Below, piece after piece: positions 1 through 10,319 of a DNA stretch of 64,000 nucleotides (positions are counted from its first letter, which is position 1; each line of letters begins with the position of its first letter). The position numbers were made by a program, and so were the translations under genes. The DNA comes from Streptomyces fildesensis (lineage in GTDB: Bacteria > Actinomycetota > Actinomycetes > Streptomycetales > Streptomycetaceae): positions 372,001-436,000 of the forward strand of contig NZ_JAAIKO010000004.1 in NCBI RefSeq assembly GCF_016107395.1. The letters run 5' to 3'. The notes beneath the pieces are model-generated. The model was not told where the DNA came from. It saw only the letters and a list, made by a program, of their open reading frames with translations, and ran no database searches.

Positions 1-2964
1 CTAATCAATTCCGGCCCGGATGGCGGCCCGGGTGAGCCGGCGCGAGAACGCGACGTCGTTGTACGGTGCGAGTACCTGCATCAGACGGCCCCTCACGGAC
101 GCGATCCCAATGCTCCTACGGATATCGCGGGACCTGAGAGGGATGAACGGCCTGAGGCGATGCTTCACGATCGCCTCCTGGACCAGGTGGAGATGGCCCG
201 GTGCTCCCCAGGCCGCCAACGTGACCGCGGCGGAGACTGCCACGTTCCGGCTCGGGTGCGCGGTGAGGAACTCCAGTTCATCGACGCTGCCCGGAAGGTG
301 GTCCAGACAGCGCATGGCAAGCCAGCGGATCTGCCAGGGCCTGCTGTCGTCGACGGCGAGGGCCAGGAAGTCCTCCCGCCAGGCCCTGCCGTGCCCCCGC
401 GTGCTGAACTCCGCCAGGCTCACCATGATGAGGACGGCTTCCCACCCGGTGGCGTCGCCGGCTCGGACGAGGTCCAGGAGGGATCGGAAGCCCGGTTCTC
501 CGGCAACGTTCAGATACGTCCCGGCCAGGCTCGAACCACCGCCGAGGTCCCAGCCGCCGTTGCGGTCCGCGAACCGCAGCAGGAGATCCGGCACCGAAGG
601 ATCATCGAGCTGCGCCAGCGCGTCACCCACGGCTCGTACGAGGGTGCCGAACCACTCTGATCCTGCCTCCTGCTCCAGAAGGAGAAGAAGAGTGTCGGCA
701 GGGCCACCGGTAGCGCCCAGCGCCTCGGCGATCGCCGCCAGGTGATGCGTTCTGGCGATCGTGTCCATGTCCGACGAAGGACGGGAGTTCTGCAGTTTCG
801 AGAGCTCCTGAAGAAGCGCGGGAACCGCCTGCCCGACCCGCAGTTTCCCCAGCGCTCTGATGAAGTGCTCTCTCACCTCACCGGGCAGTTCGGAACGAAG
901 GGTGAAGAGCCCCAGCAGCCGCTCACCGGCCCCGCGCCCACCGAGGGCACCCAGCGCGTCGACGAGGGCGATCCGCACGTCCTCGGAGTGCTGATCGTCG
1001 GCGATGTAGTCGATGATCTCCGGCAGTTGGCCTCCGGAACCGAGCAACCCCACCAGTACCTGCGCCGCCCGCTCCCGGTCCTGCTCGTACGGCGTCTCCT
1101 CCAGCAACCGCCAGAGCGACCGCACGATCTGCTGCCGGAGCCGGGTGTCGGCGATGCGCGGGCTTCCGGTGAGACACCGCGCGGCCATCAGCAGATCCGT
1201 GTGGAACAGATCGTCGTCCGGCAGGCTGAGCACGTCGTCCTCGCGCCCGGAGCCGTCCGCCGGCAGCTGCAGCAGCCCGAGCAGCAGGGGAGTGGCATCC
1301 GGCAGCGATCCCGCGAGCAGCAGGACGACCTCCTCCCACCACGGGTCGTAGCGCCTCGCCGTGGCCACCTCGATCCCTTCGGGACCCCGCTCCCACAGGG
1401 CGGTGGCGGTGAAGTGCTCCTGGAGCGTCAGATGCAGAAACCCGTACCAGCCGTGCGCCTGGGCCTTGAGCAGGCCGTACTGGGCGGCGATCTCGTCGAG
1501 GATGGCGCGGTTGTCGCCCGGCGGGAGATCGATCGTCGGCAGATACTGCGCGATGAGCGCCAGCAGATCGTCCTCGGCGAAATAGCGCTGGCCCAGCTGG
1601 TGGTAGTGCCAGGCGATCTGCTTGAGGAGATCCTGCTTGTTGTCGGTCGTGAAGCGGCTGTACCGGGAGATCTGCCGGTGGGAGTCCCACTCGCGGAGCA
1701 TCACCTCCACGCACCGGCGGTACAACGCCGCCCGTCGCTCCGGAAGTTCGAGATCCCGCTCGTACACGATGGCGATCAGGCTGAGCAGCAGCGGGTTCGC
1801 GGCGAGGGTCTGCAGCCGGGAGTTGCCGGACAGCGCCTGCACCAGACCGTCGGAGCGAACGTCCTTCGGACCGAACCAGTTCGCGATGAACGTCTTGATC
1901 TGCGCCCACTCGAAGTCCAGCGCCTCCATCACCTGGAACTGCACCAGCCCGCTGCGCCAGCCGTGCCGCCGACAGGTGACGACCATGGGCGCCTTCGGGA
2001 ACCGGGCCGCCAGCCGGTTCACCTCGTTGGCCACGCGGTTGTACGCCGCCGTCGCCTCCTCGGTGGAACCCCCGCCCAGCACCTCGTCGAGCCCGTCGAG
2101 CAGGAGCGCGGCTGTCCCGTCGGTGAGCTTCGCCTCCATGTGGGCCCGGGAGCCCGCGAACCCGTACCGATCGGCCCAGAATTCGGCCAGGTAGTCGAGC
2201 AGGCTGGTGTGGCCGCTGCCGATGAAGTGGTTCAGCTCCACGTAGGCGGGCAGGTCGGGCAGCCCCGGTATCCCGCGCCGGGTCGCGATCCCGAACGCCA
2301 GATGCCGCACCATGGTGGTCTTGCCGGCACCGGGATCCCCCACGACAACGATGCGCTGATGCCGCTGCAGCGCCTCCATCGGCGCGAGGGTGGCGGGGGA
2401 GGCCCGATCGGGCCTCGGAGACTTCTTGGGCGCCTCGATCCCTTCCTGGCCGACGACGGCAGACGCCAGATCTTCCAGCTCGATCGCGGTCAGGAGCTCA
2501 TCGTCGTACAGATACCGCAGCGGCTCCTGCTCCTGCACCCGCACCTGGACGTACAGCTTCTTCAGGTCCAACGGCCGTGACAGGTCGAGAATGCGCAGCA
2601 TCGACAGCTCGTGCGCCAGCTTCTCGCAGTACTCGGCCGCCCCGAGCTCCACCTCCCGATGGAGCGTCGCCTCCAGCAGCGCGGCCCGCTCCCGCTCGGC
2701 CTCCGCCTCGGCGCGCCGCCGCTCCCGCTCGGCCGTCTCCACCTCGTGGTCCCACGTCCGGCGCTTCACCTCCAGATCGACATCGAGCTGGTGCTGCACC
2801 TTCTGCGCTTCCAGCTCGGCCGCCCACGTGGCCTTGTCCCGCTCCAACGCCCGCGTGCGGCGTATCTGATAGAGCAGCCCGGCCCCCGCGATGAGCGCCG
2901 CCGTGATGGCGCCGAACATCGTGAAGAGCGTCGTGTAGTTCGCGGCAGCCGACTGGAGTAACAC
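1..2964 (-). CDS. NACHT-domain NTPase with membrane-anchored coiled coil and HEAT-like C-terminus
   Basis: A 987-residue STAND-type signalling NTPase. One hydrophobic helix lies at about residues 13-31, followed by a highly charged coiled coil (about 35-115). A P-loop GDPGAGKTT sits at about 209-217 and a Walker B LLLDGLDEV at about 287-295, the acidic pattern typical of NACHT. The C-terminal half (about 600-987) is leucine-rich alpha-helical with HEAT-like repeats, the usual place for ligand sensing. NACHT proteins act as oligomerising switches, and several bacterial ones are antiphage effectors; no nuclease or protease domain is visible here, so the output might be at the membrane. It stands alone downstream of a DUF397/XRE pair. 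The NACHT call is solid; a defence role is inference. The stop codon is at the very edge of the window, so the gene is complete. Confidence 0.85.
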   Translation of the reverse strand: MLLQSAAANYTTLFTMFGAITAALIAGAGLLYQIRRTRALERDKATWAAELEAQKVQHQLDVDLEVKRRTWDHEVETAERERRRAEAEAERERAALLEATLHREVELGAAEYCEKLAHELSMLRILDLSRPLDLKKLYVQVRVQEQEPLRYLYDDELLTAIELEDLASAVVGQEGIEAPKKSPRPDRASPATLAPMEALQRHQRIVVVGDPGAGKTTMVRHLAFGIATRRGIPGLPDLPAYVELNHFIGSGHTSLLDYLAEFWADRYGFAGSRAHMEAKLTDGTAALLLDGLDEVLGGGSTEEATAAYNRVANEVNRLAARFPKAPMVVTCRRHGWRSGLVQFQVMEALDFEWAQIKTFIANWFGPKDVRSDGLVQALSGNSRLQTLAANPLLLSLIAIVYERDLELPERRAALYRRCVEVMLREWDSHRQISRYSRFTTDNKQDLLKQIAWHYHQLGQRYFAEDDLLALIAQYLPTIDLPPGDNRAILDEIAAQYGLLKAQAHGWYGFLHLTLQEHFTATALWERGPEGIEVATARRYDPWWEEVVLLLAGSLPDATPLLLGLLQLPADGSGREDDVLSLPDDDLFHTDLLMAARCLTGSPRIADTRLRQQIVRSLWRLLEETPYEQDRERAAQVLVGLLGSGGQLPEIIDYIADDQHSEDVRIALVDALGALGGRGAGERLLGLFTLRSELPGEVREHFIRALGKLRVGQAVPALLQELSKLQNSRPSSDMDTIARTHHLAAIAEALGATGGPADTLLLLLEQEAGSEWFGTLVRAVGDALAQLDDPSVPDLLLRFADRNGGWDLGGGSSLAGTYLNVAGEPGFRSLLDLVRAGDATGWEAVLIMVSLAEFSTRGHGRAWREDFLALAVDDSRPWQIRWLAMRCLDHLPGSVDELEFLTAHPSRNVAVSAAVTLAAWGAPGHLHLVQEAIVKHRLRPFIPLRSRDIRRSIGIASVRGRLMQVLAPYNDVAFSRRLTRAAIRAGID

Positions 2965-2994
2965 GTAACCCCCGACGTGTGCTGACGGCTCAGC

Positions 2995-3240
2995 TCAGCT
3001 GGGCTGAGCGGCGGCGAATGCGACGAAGGCGGCCCAGGAAGCGGCGGGGACGGCGAGGGCCGGTCCCTGCGGGTCCTTGGAGTCGCGGATGTGAACGGTG
3101 GTGGGGTGGATGGCTACCTCCACGCACTCGCCGCCGCTGCTACCGGAGTGGGTGGACTTGCGCCAGTCGTAGGCGACTTCTACGCAGTCGCCGCCGTTGG
3201 AACCGCTGTAGCTGGACTTGAACCACATCAGGTCGCTCAT
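2995..3240 (-). CDS. DUF397 protein with a duplicated motif
   Basis: An 81-residue DUF397 protein. DUF397 proteins are small actinobacterial partners of XRE/DUF5753 regulators and are implicated in Streptomyces development (WhiJ/BldB-like sets). The signature appears twice in tandem: FKSSYSGSNGGDCVEVA near residues 7-23 and a second copy WRKSTHSGSSGGECVEVA near 26-43, so this is an internally duplicated version. The start codon overlaps the stop of the upstream XRE gene (ATGA), which indicates translational coupling and joint function. Which developmental or stress process it serves cannot be read from the sequence. Confidence 0.85.
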   Translation of the reverse strand: MSDLMWFKSSYSGSNGGDCVEVAYDWRKSTHSGSSGGECVEVAIHPTTVHIRDSKDPQGPALAVPAASWAAFVAFAAAQPS

Positions 3241-4049
3241 AGCTGTGACGCCAACTCCTTTATCAGGGCCACGGATTCCTCAAGTCCCAGGGCCTGAGTT
3301 CGGATCATCGCATACCGCTGGGAGAACCGGGCCACCTCATCGGCGGGTGCAAGGATCTGACTGTTGCCCTGCACTTCGAGGTAGACCAATTGCTTGTGTC
3401 CCGGGGTTTCGATCAGAGTCATGGGGCCGTCCAGCCCGGCGTGATTTCCACGAGCCAGCGGCATCACCTGGATGGTGACGTTACGCATGCTTGCGCAACT
3501 AAGCAGGTGCTCGCACTGGGCATACATCATGTCGCGCTCGCCCACCTGGCGCCGCAGCACGGACTCCTCGATGACGAAGCTGAGCAACGCGGTGGGCTTG
3601 CGGACGAACAGCCCCTTGCGCGCCCCGCGTGCGTCTACCAGCCGGTTGATCTCCTCTTCATCCAGCGGCGGGAACTCGCTGCTGATCACAGCCCGGGCGT
3701 ACTCCTCGATCTGCAGCAATCCGTGGAGCACGTGGGTGCTGTACGAGGAGATGCTCATAGCCTCCGCTTCCAACTTGGCGAAGTCCTTGAAGTAGGCCGG
3801 ATACCGGTCATGAGCCAGGTGCTCAGTAGCGATCGCCAGAAGTCCACCCGCCTCCAGCGCCTCATCAGCCGCCGCGATGAACTCAGGCGACGGGATGCGC
3901 TCGCACGTCTCGACGGCGCTGACGTACGAGTCGGAGACATGAACCAGCTCGCCCAGCTGGGCCTGCGTGAGGCCGCGCGACTTGCGGAACGTACGCAATA
4001 GCTCGGCGAAGTACCGTGCGGTCCCCGAGGATCCAGCGCTCTGACCCAT
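3237..4049 (-). CDS. XRE-family helix-turn-helix regulator, DUF5753 type
   Basis: A 270-residue regulator. The N-terminal helix-turn-helix (about residues 15-70, including SRGLTQAQLGELVHVSDSYV) is followed by a DUF5753 ligand/partner domain containing the usual YFKDFAKLEAEA, LLQIEEYARAVI and WLDGPMTLIE-like blocks (here LDGPMTLIE). I place the start at the ATG at 4049 because the DUF5753/XRE family begins a few residues before the HTH; the open frame continues upstream without conserved content. It overlaps the DUF397 gene by four bases. In Streptomyces such pairs often form cognate regulator sets, with the small protein antagonising or co-binding the DNA-binding protein. The target is unknown. 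Confidence 0.88.
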   Translation of the reverse strand: MGQSAGSSGTARYFAELLRTFRKSRGLTQAQLGELVHVSDSYVSAVETCERIPSPEFIAAADEALEAGGLLAIATEHLAHDRYPAYFKDFAKLEAEAMSISSYSTHVLHGLLQIEEYARAVISSEFPPLDEEEINRLVDARGARKGLFVRKPTALLSFVIEESVLRRQVGERDMMYAQCEHLLSCASMRNVTIQVMPLARGNHAGLDGPMTLIETPGHKQLVYLEVQGNSQILAPADEVARFSQRYAMIRTQALGLEESVALIKELASQL

Positions 4050-4176
4050 TCTCGCCACCCCACACCCGTCAGCTCGATTCCACACGTCTCCACGGGAGTT
4101 CGACCCGAACCCCCACCCAGCCTCTGTCGAGGTTCCGGTCCTGTTCAGGCTAGCTGTGCGTGCCGACAGTGGACGT

Positions 4177-4614
4177 ATGAATACAGAAAGTAACCGAGTG
4201 AACGTCCTGCACCCCTGGCTGCCGGTCTCCGGGCACCGGCTTCGCAAGGCCGGCGTCTTCTTCGACGCCGTCCGCGTCGCGGAAGAGGTCGGCGAGGAAC
4301 TGGCGACGCGGCTCGAAGCTCTCACGAACGGTGAACCGGGGCCGGTGATCGAGGAGTCGGCGGGGTGCCGGTGGATGTACTTCCTGGTTGCGCCCGGGAG
4401 TTCCGCGGGGCGCAGCTGGCCACCGGGGACCACCCGTCTGGGATCAGGCGGCCGCGACGCCTACGTCGGCATCCCCGCCCTCGCCGGTCTCACCTGGCCC
4501 CTGAGCTGGCGCTGCGCGCCTCGGCCCGACCGCCGGCTCGTCGACCCCGACCTCCTGCACGGAACGCTCTGTGCCCAACTCGGCTGGGAGCCGCGCCCGT
4601 TGGAGCGTGGTTGA
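4177..4614 (+). CDS. Small Streptomyces hypothetical protein divergent from the XRE/DUF397 pair
   Basis: About 145 residues, no recognised domain. It has a conserved-looking core: FFDAVRVAEEVGEEL, then GPVIEESAGCRWMYFLVAPG, and a C-terminal segment ending in a low-complexity arginine/proline stretch. From memory, proteins of this pattern are common next to XRE/DUF397 genes in Streptomyces, which suggests a third member of that set. It is transcribed divergently from the XRE gene with about 127 bp between them. The ATG at 4177 is chosen because it is the first with a reasonable context; a GTG at 4198 is an alternative. Function unknown. Confidence 0.65.
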   Translation: MNTESNRVNVLHPWLPVSGHRLRKAGVFFDAVRVAEEVGEELATRLEALTNGEPGPVIEESAGCRWMYFLVAPGSSAGRSWPPGTTRLGSGGRDAYVGIPALAGLTWPLSWRCAPRPDRRLVDPDLLHGTLCAQLGWEPRPLERG

Positions 4615-4626
4615 GGTTCAGGCGGT

Positions 4627-5182
4627 GCGAAGTGCCCTTCTGCGGCGCTGCGCACCTTGACCGGGCGGAGGGGGAGGCCCCGGCGCTGCGCGCCTGCCAG
4701 TGAGCCGCCCCGCTGCGCGGCCCGGTGTTGTGCAGTGAATCCGGTCCGCTGCGCTCCCCGGGTGCGGAGTGGGGCCGGTCCGCTGCGCTCCCCGGATGGG
4801 GGCGAATCCTGACGCCTTGAGCCCCATGCGGCCGCAAGGGATCACCCCGTGCGCCTGGATGTCGCCTGAGCAGTCCTCCGGCCACACACGGTGATCCACA
4901 TCGGGCCCGAAGGCGCCCCCTGAACCCCATGGGTCATCTCTCGTCACACTCGCCCCATATTTCGGCGGGGAGAGTGGGCCGGAGCCCGGCCACGGCCAGA
5001 ACCCGCCACCGTCAGGGCACCTCCGGCCCCGACCACCCACCACTCGGCCAGGGGAGCGAAGCGGACCGGTTCGCTTCGCATCACCGGGCCGCGCAGCGGG
5101 TCGGCTCACTGGCGGGCGCGCAGCGCCGGGGCCTCCCCCTCCGCCCGGTCAAGGCGCGAAGCGACGCAGAAGAGCACTCCGC
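4627..5182. repeat. Long imperfect inverted repeat in a gene-free block
   Basis: Arms 4627-4730 and 5079-5182 are reverse complements over about 104 bp with roughly eight mismatches counted by eye, including an unbroken core of about 40 bp near 4654-4694. Similarity continues inward for another 30-40 bp (around 4739-4762 and 5047-5069). A shorter direct repeat, CCGGTCCGCTGCGCTCCCCGG, occurs at 4741-4761 (slightly modified) and again around 4777-4797. The arms flank about 350 bp with no convincing gene. The block fills most of the 674 bp between the small hypothetical gene and the alpha/beta hydrolase. Open frames across it are compositional only. Confidence 0.8.
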
Positions 5183-5242
5183 ATCGCTCGAACCCCAGCC
5201 ACCCACCCCCCCGCACCCGCACACGTACACGAACACACGAGA

Positions 5243-5269
5243 GGGGGCCCGCCCATCGGGCGAGCCCCC
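5243..5269 (-). terminator. Likely terminator of the alpha/beta hydrolase gene
   Basis: A GC-rich hairpin with GGGGGC...GCCCCC arms around an ATC-containing loop lies about 20 bp past the stop codon of the minus-strand hydrolase gene. The T-run is weak, as is usual in Streptomyces. Confidence 0.55.
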
Positions 5270-5288
5270 AACCCCTCCCCCCGGAGGG

Positions 5289-6518
5289 CTACTTGTTGAG
5301 TTCCAGCTGGTCGATGATCCAGCTGCCCAGTTCCTCCGTCATGAGGGTGTGTTCCTCGTTCTGGGAGGCGCACAGGAACGCGTCGAGCTCGCTTTCCTGG
5401 GACGGGATCGCGCTGATGTCGGCGTAGAGGTCCTCGTGGGTGTCGATGTCGCGGATGGCGACGGCGCTGACGGCCGGGACGAAGGCGATCGAGCGGTAGT
5501 GGGCGGTGGCGGGCTGGTCGGCGCCGTTGAGTTCGTCGGCGGCGATGCCGAAGGATTCGAGGGTTCCGCCGGGAGCTCCGTCCATTTCGGGCAGCCCTGA
5601 GGTGTGGACCTCCTTGGCGGTCTGGAGGAACAGCTTGAGGTAGGCCACGAGTTGGTTCTCGGTGTCGTCCTGGAGGTACAGGGCGGTGTTCTTGAAGAGG
5701 CCGCCGGTGATCTCCAGCGCCAGCTCACCGGCCGGGACGTCGTTGGGGGTGCCGGTACCGGAGCCGTTGGCGACGCCGATCTTGCGGATCCCGTTCGGGT
5801 TGAGGGGGCCGGTCGGCCACCATCCGTACTCCGCCAGCTTCGCGAGGAAGTCCGTACGGTTCTGGTGCTGGATGGGCTCCGCGGCGATGCTCGCCTTGTG
5901 CCGCCACATGAGTTCGGTGGCGGCCTCGCTGTTGATCATGTTCTGCATGCCGTCGCTGATCGGCGCCAGGAAGTGCGCCAGTCCCTGGAGGCTCAGCGGG
6001 ATCCAGGCGCCCCGGTGCGGGCTGTCGTAGGAGATGTAGGTGCCGACCTCGTGGTTGCTGCCCTCGTGCTCCATCTTGGCGAGGGCGAACCGGGTGACGA
6101 GCCCGCCCATGCTGAACCCGCCGACCGTCATGAGGTCGCTCTTGTTCGCGCGCTGGTCCTTCGCGCGGTTGATACAGGAGATCGCGACCTCCGCGTTCTT
6201 CAGGATCGACGCGGACCGCTCGGCGTAGCCGAGGATGATCAAGTCATAGCCGCGGGCGCCCAGTTCGCGGACGAACGGGTACTCGCCGTGGTCCAGCCCT
6301 TCCCAGAAGAGGAAGAGATTGCTCGGCCCCATCGAGAAGCCGTCGCTCAGGATGACGGGCTTCACCAGTTCCGTGTGGCCCTCGGCGTAGAACACCCAGG
6401 CGGTGCCGCCCTCGAACTCCCAGGTCTCGTCGACCACGGGTCCGACGTGCGGGTCGCCTGTCACGCGGGCGGTGGTGGCTCCCAGCGAGCCGAACGGTTG
6501 AACAGCAGGTCCGGTCAT
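5289..6518 (-). CDS. Alpha/beta hydrolase (esterase/lipase-like)
   Basis: A 409-residue protein with an alpha/beta-hydrolase signature: the nucleophile elbow GGFSMGGLV (Ser at about residue 148) and a following YDSPHRGAWIP block, as seen in DUF676/PGAP1-type lipases and related hydrolases. No signal peptide is evident. The start at 6518 is preceded by a good AGGAGGGG-like ribosome site; a longer open frame upstream has none. It has a 12-bp stem-loop in its upstream region (6569-6604). It stands alone on the minus strand. The substrate cannot be predicted; a lipid or ester is most likely for the fold. Confidence 0.7.
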   Translation of the reverse strand: MTGPAVQPFGSLGATTARVTGDPHVGPVVDETWEFEGGTAWVFYAEGHTELVKPVILSDGFSMGPSNLFLFWEGLDHGEYPFVRELGARGYDLIILGYAERSASILKNAEVAISCINRAKDQRANKSDLMTVGGFSMGGLVTRFALAKMEHEGSNHEVGTYISYDSPHRGAWIPLSLQGLAHFLAPISDGMQNMINSEAATELMWRHKASIAAEPIQHQNRTDFLAKLAEYGWWPTGPLNPNGIRKIGVANGSGTGTPNDVPAGELALEITGGLFKNTALYLQDDTENQLVAYLKLFLQTAKEVHTSGLPEMDGAPGGTLESFGIAADELNGADQPATAHYRSIAFVPAVSAVAIRDIDTHEDLYADISAIPSQESELDAFLCASQNEEHTLMTEELGSWIIDQLELNK

Positions 6519-6770
6519 AGGTCGGTCCCCTCCTATGTGCCCCATGGGCCCGTGGGCCCCTCGTGCTGCCGGTGGCCGCCGGCGGTGTCCTCGGCGGCCA
6601 CCGGGAACGTATCGCCGGGAGCGGAAGAAGTAATCCGAACATGACCGAACATCAGCAATAAGGCTAAAAGACGCTTATAGCGTGATCAGGTGGCCCATTA
6701 GGCCGTCTTGCGCACCGGGTTGGACCGCCGCCTCGGACACCGTCCTCGCGGGCGCTTTATGCTCGCCGGT

Positions 6771-7124
6771 ATGAGCGATGCGACCCCGCTGGGGCCCGAG
6801 GACCTGAAGATCATCACCCTGGCGCGGTCCGCCCGGGCCCGCAACGGCGTGCCCGAGGGCGCGGCCGTACGCGACGAGACCGGCCGTACGTACGTCGCCG
6901 GCACCGTCGCGCTGGACTCGCTGAAGCTCAGCGCCCTGCAGACCGCCGTCGCCATGGCGGTCGCCAGCGGCGCGCAGTCCCTGGAGGCGGCGGCCGTCGT
7001 CACCGCCGCCGAGACCCCGGCCGGCGCCGACCGGGCCGCCGTCCGCGACCTCGGCGGACCGGAGACCCCGGTGCACCTGGCGGGCCCCGACGGGACGCTG
7101 CGCGTCACGGTCTCCGCGGGCTGA
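6771..7124 (+). CDS. Cytidine-deaminase-like protein without the zinc site
   Basis: A 117-residue protein that aligns by pattern with small tetrameric cytidine deaminases: LGPEDLKIITLARSARARNGVPEGAAVRD near the N-terminus and SALQTAVAMAVASGA where a true enzyme has the CAERTAV helix. The catalytic elements are absent: there is no (H/C)AE motif and no PCxxC. The protein contains no cysteine or histidine at those places, so it should not bind zinc or deaminate cytidine. It may be a structural or regulatory relic; family membership is inferred from the surrounding pattern. It lies convergent with the P-II gene, 24 bp away. The start follows the codon context at 6771. Confidence 0.7.
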   Translation: MSDATPLGPEDLKIITLARSARARNGVPEGAAVRDETGRTYVAGTVALDSLKLSALQTAVAMAVASGAQSLEAAAVVTAAETPAGADRAAVRDLGGPETPVHLAGPDGTLRVTVSAG

Positions 7125-7148
7125 CCGAAACCCCCGGACGCACAGCGC

Positions 7149-8969
<1,821 letters not shown>

Positions 8970-9021
8970 TCACGGGTGCCGGTGTGACCCGGGCCCGCCG
9001 CGATCGGGGAGAATGGGCCGC

Positions 9022-9963
9022 ATGAGCGCCAGTCCCCAGTCCTCCGAGGCCGTCCACCGGTCCGGCTTCGCATGCTTCGTCGGCCGCCCCAACGCGGGCA
9101 AGTCGACCCTCACGAACGCTCTCGTCGGCATCAAGGTCGCCATCACCTCAAGCCGGCCGCAGACCACCCGGCACACGGTGCGCGGCATCGTGCACCGCCC
9201 TGACGCGCAGTTGATCCTCGTCGACACCCCTGGACTGCACAAGCCGCGCACGCTGCTGGGCGAGCGGCTCAACGACGTGGTCCGCTCGACCTGGGCCGAG
9301 GTCGACGTGATCGGTTTCTGTGTGCCGGCCGACCAGAAGCTCGGCCCCGGTGACAAGTACATCGCCAAGGAGCTCGCCGGGGTCCGCAAGACCCCCAAGA
9401 TCGCGATCGTCACCAAGACGGACCTGGTCGACGACAAGGTGCTCCGTGAGCAGCTGCTCGCGATCGCGGAGCTCGGCCGCGAGCTGGGCATCGAGTGGGC
9501 GGAGATCATCCCCGTCTCGGCCGTCGCGGATGTCCAGGTCGGCCTGCTCGCCGACCTGATCATCCCGCTGCTCCCGGAGGGCCCGCAGCTCTACGCGGAC
9601 GGCGACCTCACCGACGAGCCCGAGCAGATCATGGTCGCGGAACTGATCCGCGAGGCCGCGCTCGAAGGCGTACGGGACGAGCTGCCGCACTCCATCGCGG
9701 TCGTCGTCGAGGAGATGATCCCGCGCGAGGACCGGCCGAAGGACAAGCCGCTGCTCGACATCCACGCCAACATCTACATCGAGCGGTCCAGCCAGAAGGG
9801 CATCATCATCGGCCCCAAGGGCGCCCGCCTCAAGGACGTCGGCACCAAGTCGCGCAAGCACATCGAGGCGCTGCTCGGCACGCCGGTCTTCCTCGATCTG
9901 CATGTGAAGATCGCCAAGGACTGGCAGCGCGACCCGAAGCAGCTGCGCAAGCTCGGGTTCTGA
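9022..9963 (+). CDS. era: GTPase Era, 16S rRNA maturation
   Basis: A 313-residue Era GTPase needed for 30S subunit assembly. G1 is GRPNAGKST, G3 is DTPGLH, G4 is TKTD, and the C-terminal KH domain contains GIIIGPKGARLKDVG. Length and domain order are those of the family. The ATG at 9022 gives the usual short N-terminus ending in VHRSGFACFVGRPNAG; an in-frame ATG at 9013 is an alternative. It is divergent from amtB. A strong palindromic terminator follows directly. Confidence 0.95.
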   Translation: MSASPQSSEAVHRSGFACFVGRPNAGKSTLTNALVGIKVAITSSRPQTTRHTVRGIVHRPDAQLILVDTPGLHKPRTLLGERLNDVVRSTWAEVDVIGFCVPADQKLGPGDKYIAKELAGVRKTPKIAIVTKTDLVDDKVLREQLLAIAELGRELGIEWAEIIPVSAVADVQVGLLADLIIPLLPEGPQLYADGDLTDEPEQIMVAELIREAALEGVRDELPHSIAVVVEEMIPREDRPKDKPLLDIHANIYIERSSQKGIIIGPKGARLKDVGTKSRKHIEALLGTPVFLDLHVKIAKDWQRDPKQLRKLGF

Positions 9964-9968
9964 CGGTC

Positions 9969-10002
9969 GTGGCCCCGAACGCCGGCCGGCGTTCGGGGCC
10001 AC
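9969..10002. terminator. Bidirectional terminator between era and the emfourin gene
   Basis: A perfect 34-bp palindrome (17-bp arms starting GTGGCCCCGAACGCC) fills the gap between two convergent genes and could stop transcription from either side. Confidence 0.75.
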
Positions 10003-10005
10003 CCG

Positions 10006-10272
10006 TCACGCACCTTCCTTGAGCACCGTCTGGATCAGATCGCGCTGCGCGTCCGTCAGGTGCGGGTCCGCGCAGTGGACGGTGCGGCCGTCGACGGTGA
10101 TCTCGTAGTGGAAACCGTCCGGCACCCCGCGGTCCGGCGCGGAACCGCCCTGCTCGACGGCCTCAAGGGCCACACCGTGCAGATGAGCGGCATCGGGCCG
10201 GCCGGTGGTGTCCAGCACGGCCCGACGCTCGATTCCGGCGAAGCCGCCGGAACGGATGACTTCAATGCGCAC
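10006..10272 (-). CDS. Emfourin-like (M4in) protease inhibitor
   Basis: An 88-residue protein beginning RIEVIRSGGFAGIERRAVLD, the pattern of the emfourin/protealin family that inhibits M4 metalloproteases of the protealysin group. It has a central DGFHYEITVDGRTVHC strand pair and a short C-terminal helix ending in IQTVLKEGA. The GTG at 10272 is chosen because a GAGGAG ribosome site lies 5-6 bases upstream and the conserved N-terminus starts there. It directly follows the M4 protease gene (47 bp), matching known protease-inhibitor gene pairs. No signal peptide, so it likely protects the cytoplasm from prematurely active protease. Assignment is from motif and context, not alignment. Confidence 0.78.
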   Translation of the reverse strand: MRIEVIRSGGFAGIERRAVLDTTGRPDAAHLHGVALEAVEQGGSAPDRGVPDGFHYEITVDGRTVHCADPHLTDAQRDLIQTVLKEGA

Positions 10273-10319
10273 GGTGCTCCTCAGCCCTCGTGACCCCACG
10301 TGCCGTCCGGCCGTCAGGT

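Noticed and set aside
742..2580. Long open frame antisense to the NACHT gene
   Set aside because: High-GC shadow frame; composition fits the opposite strand's codon bias and no motif is present.
4618..5109. A 163-codon frame across the inverted repeat
   Set aside because: Low-complexity Arg/Pro/Gly product produced by the repeat; no ribosome site or conserved motif.
6771..7124. Functional cytidine deaminase
   Set aside because: All zinc-binding residues are missing.
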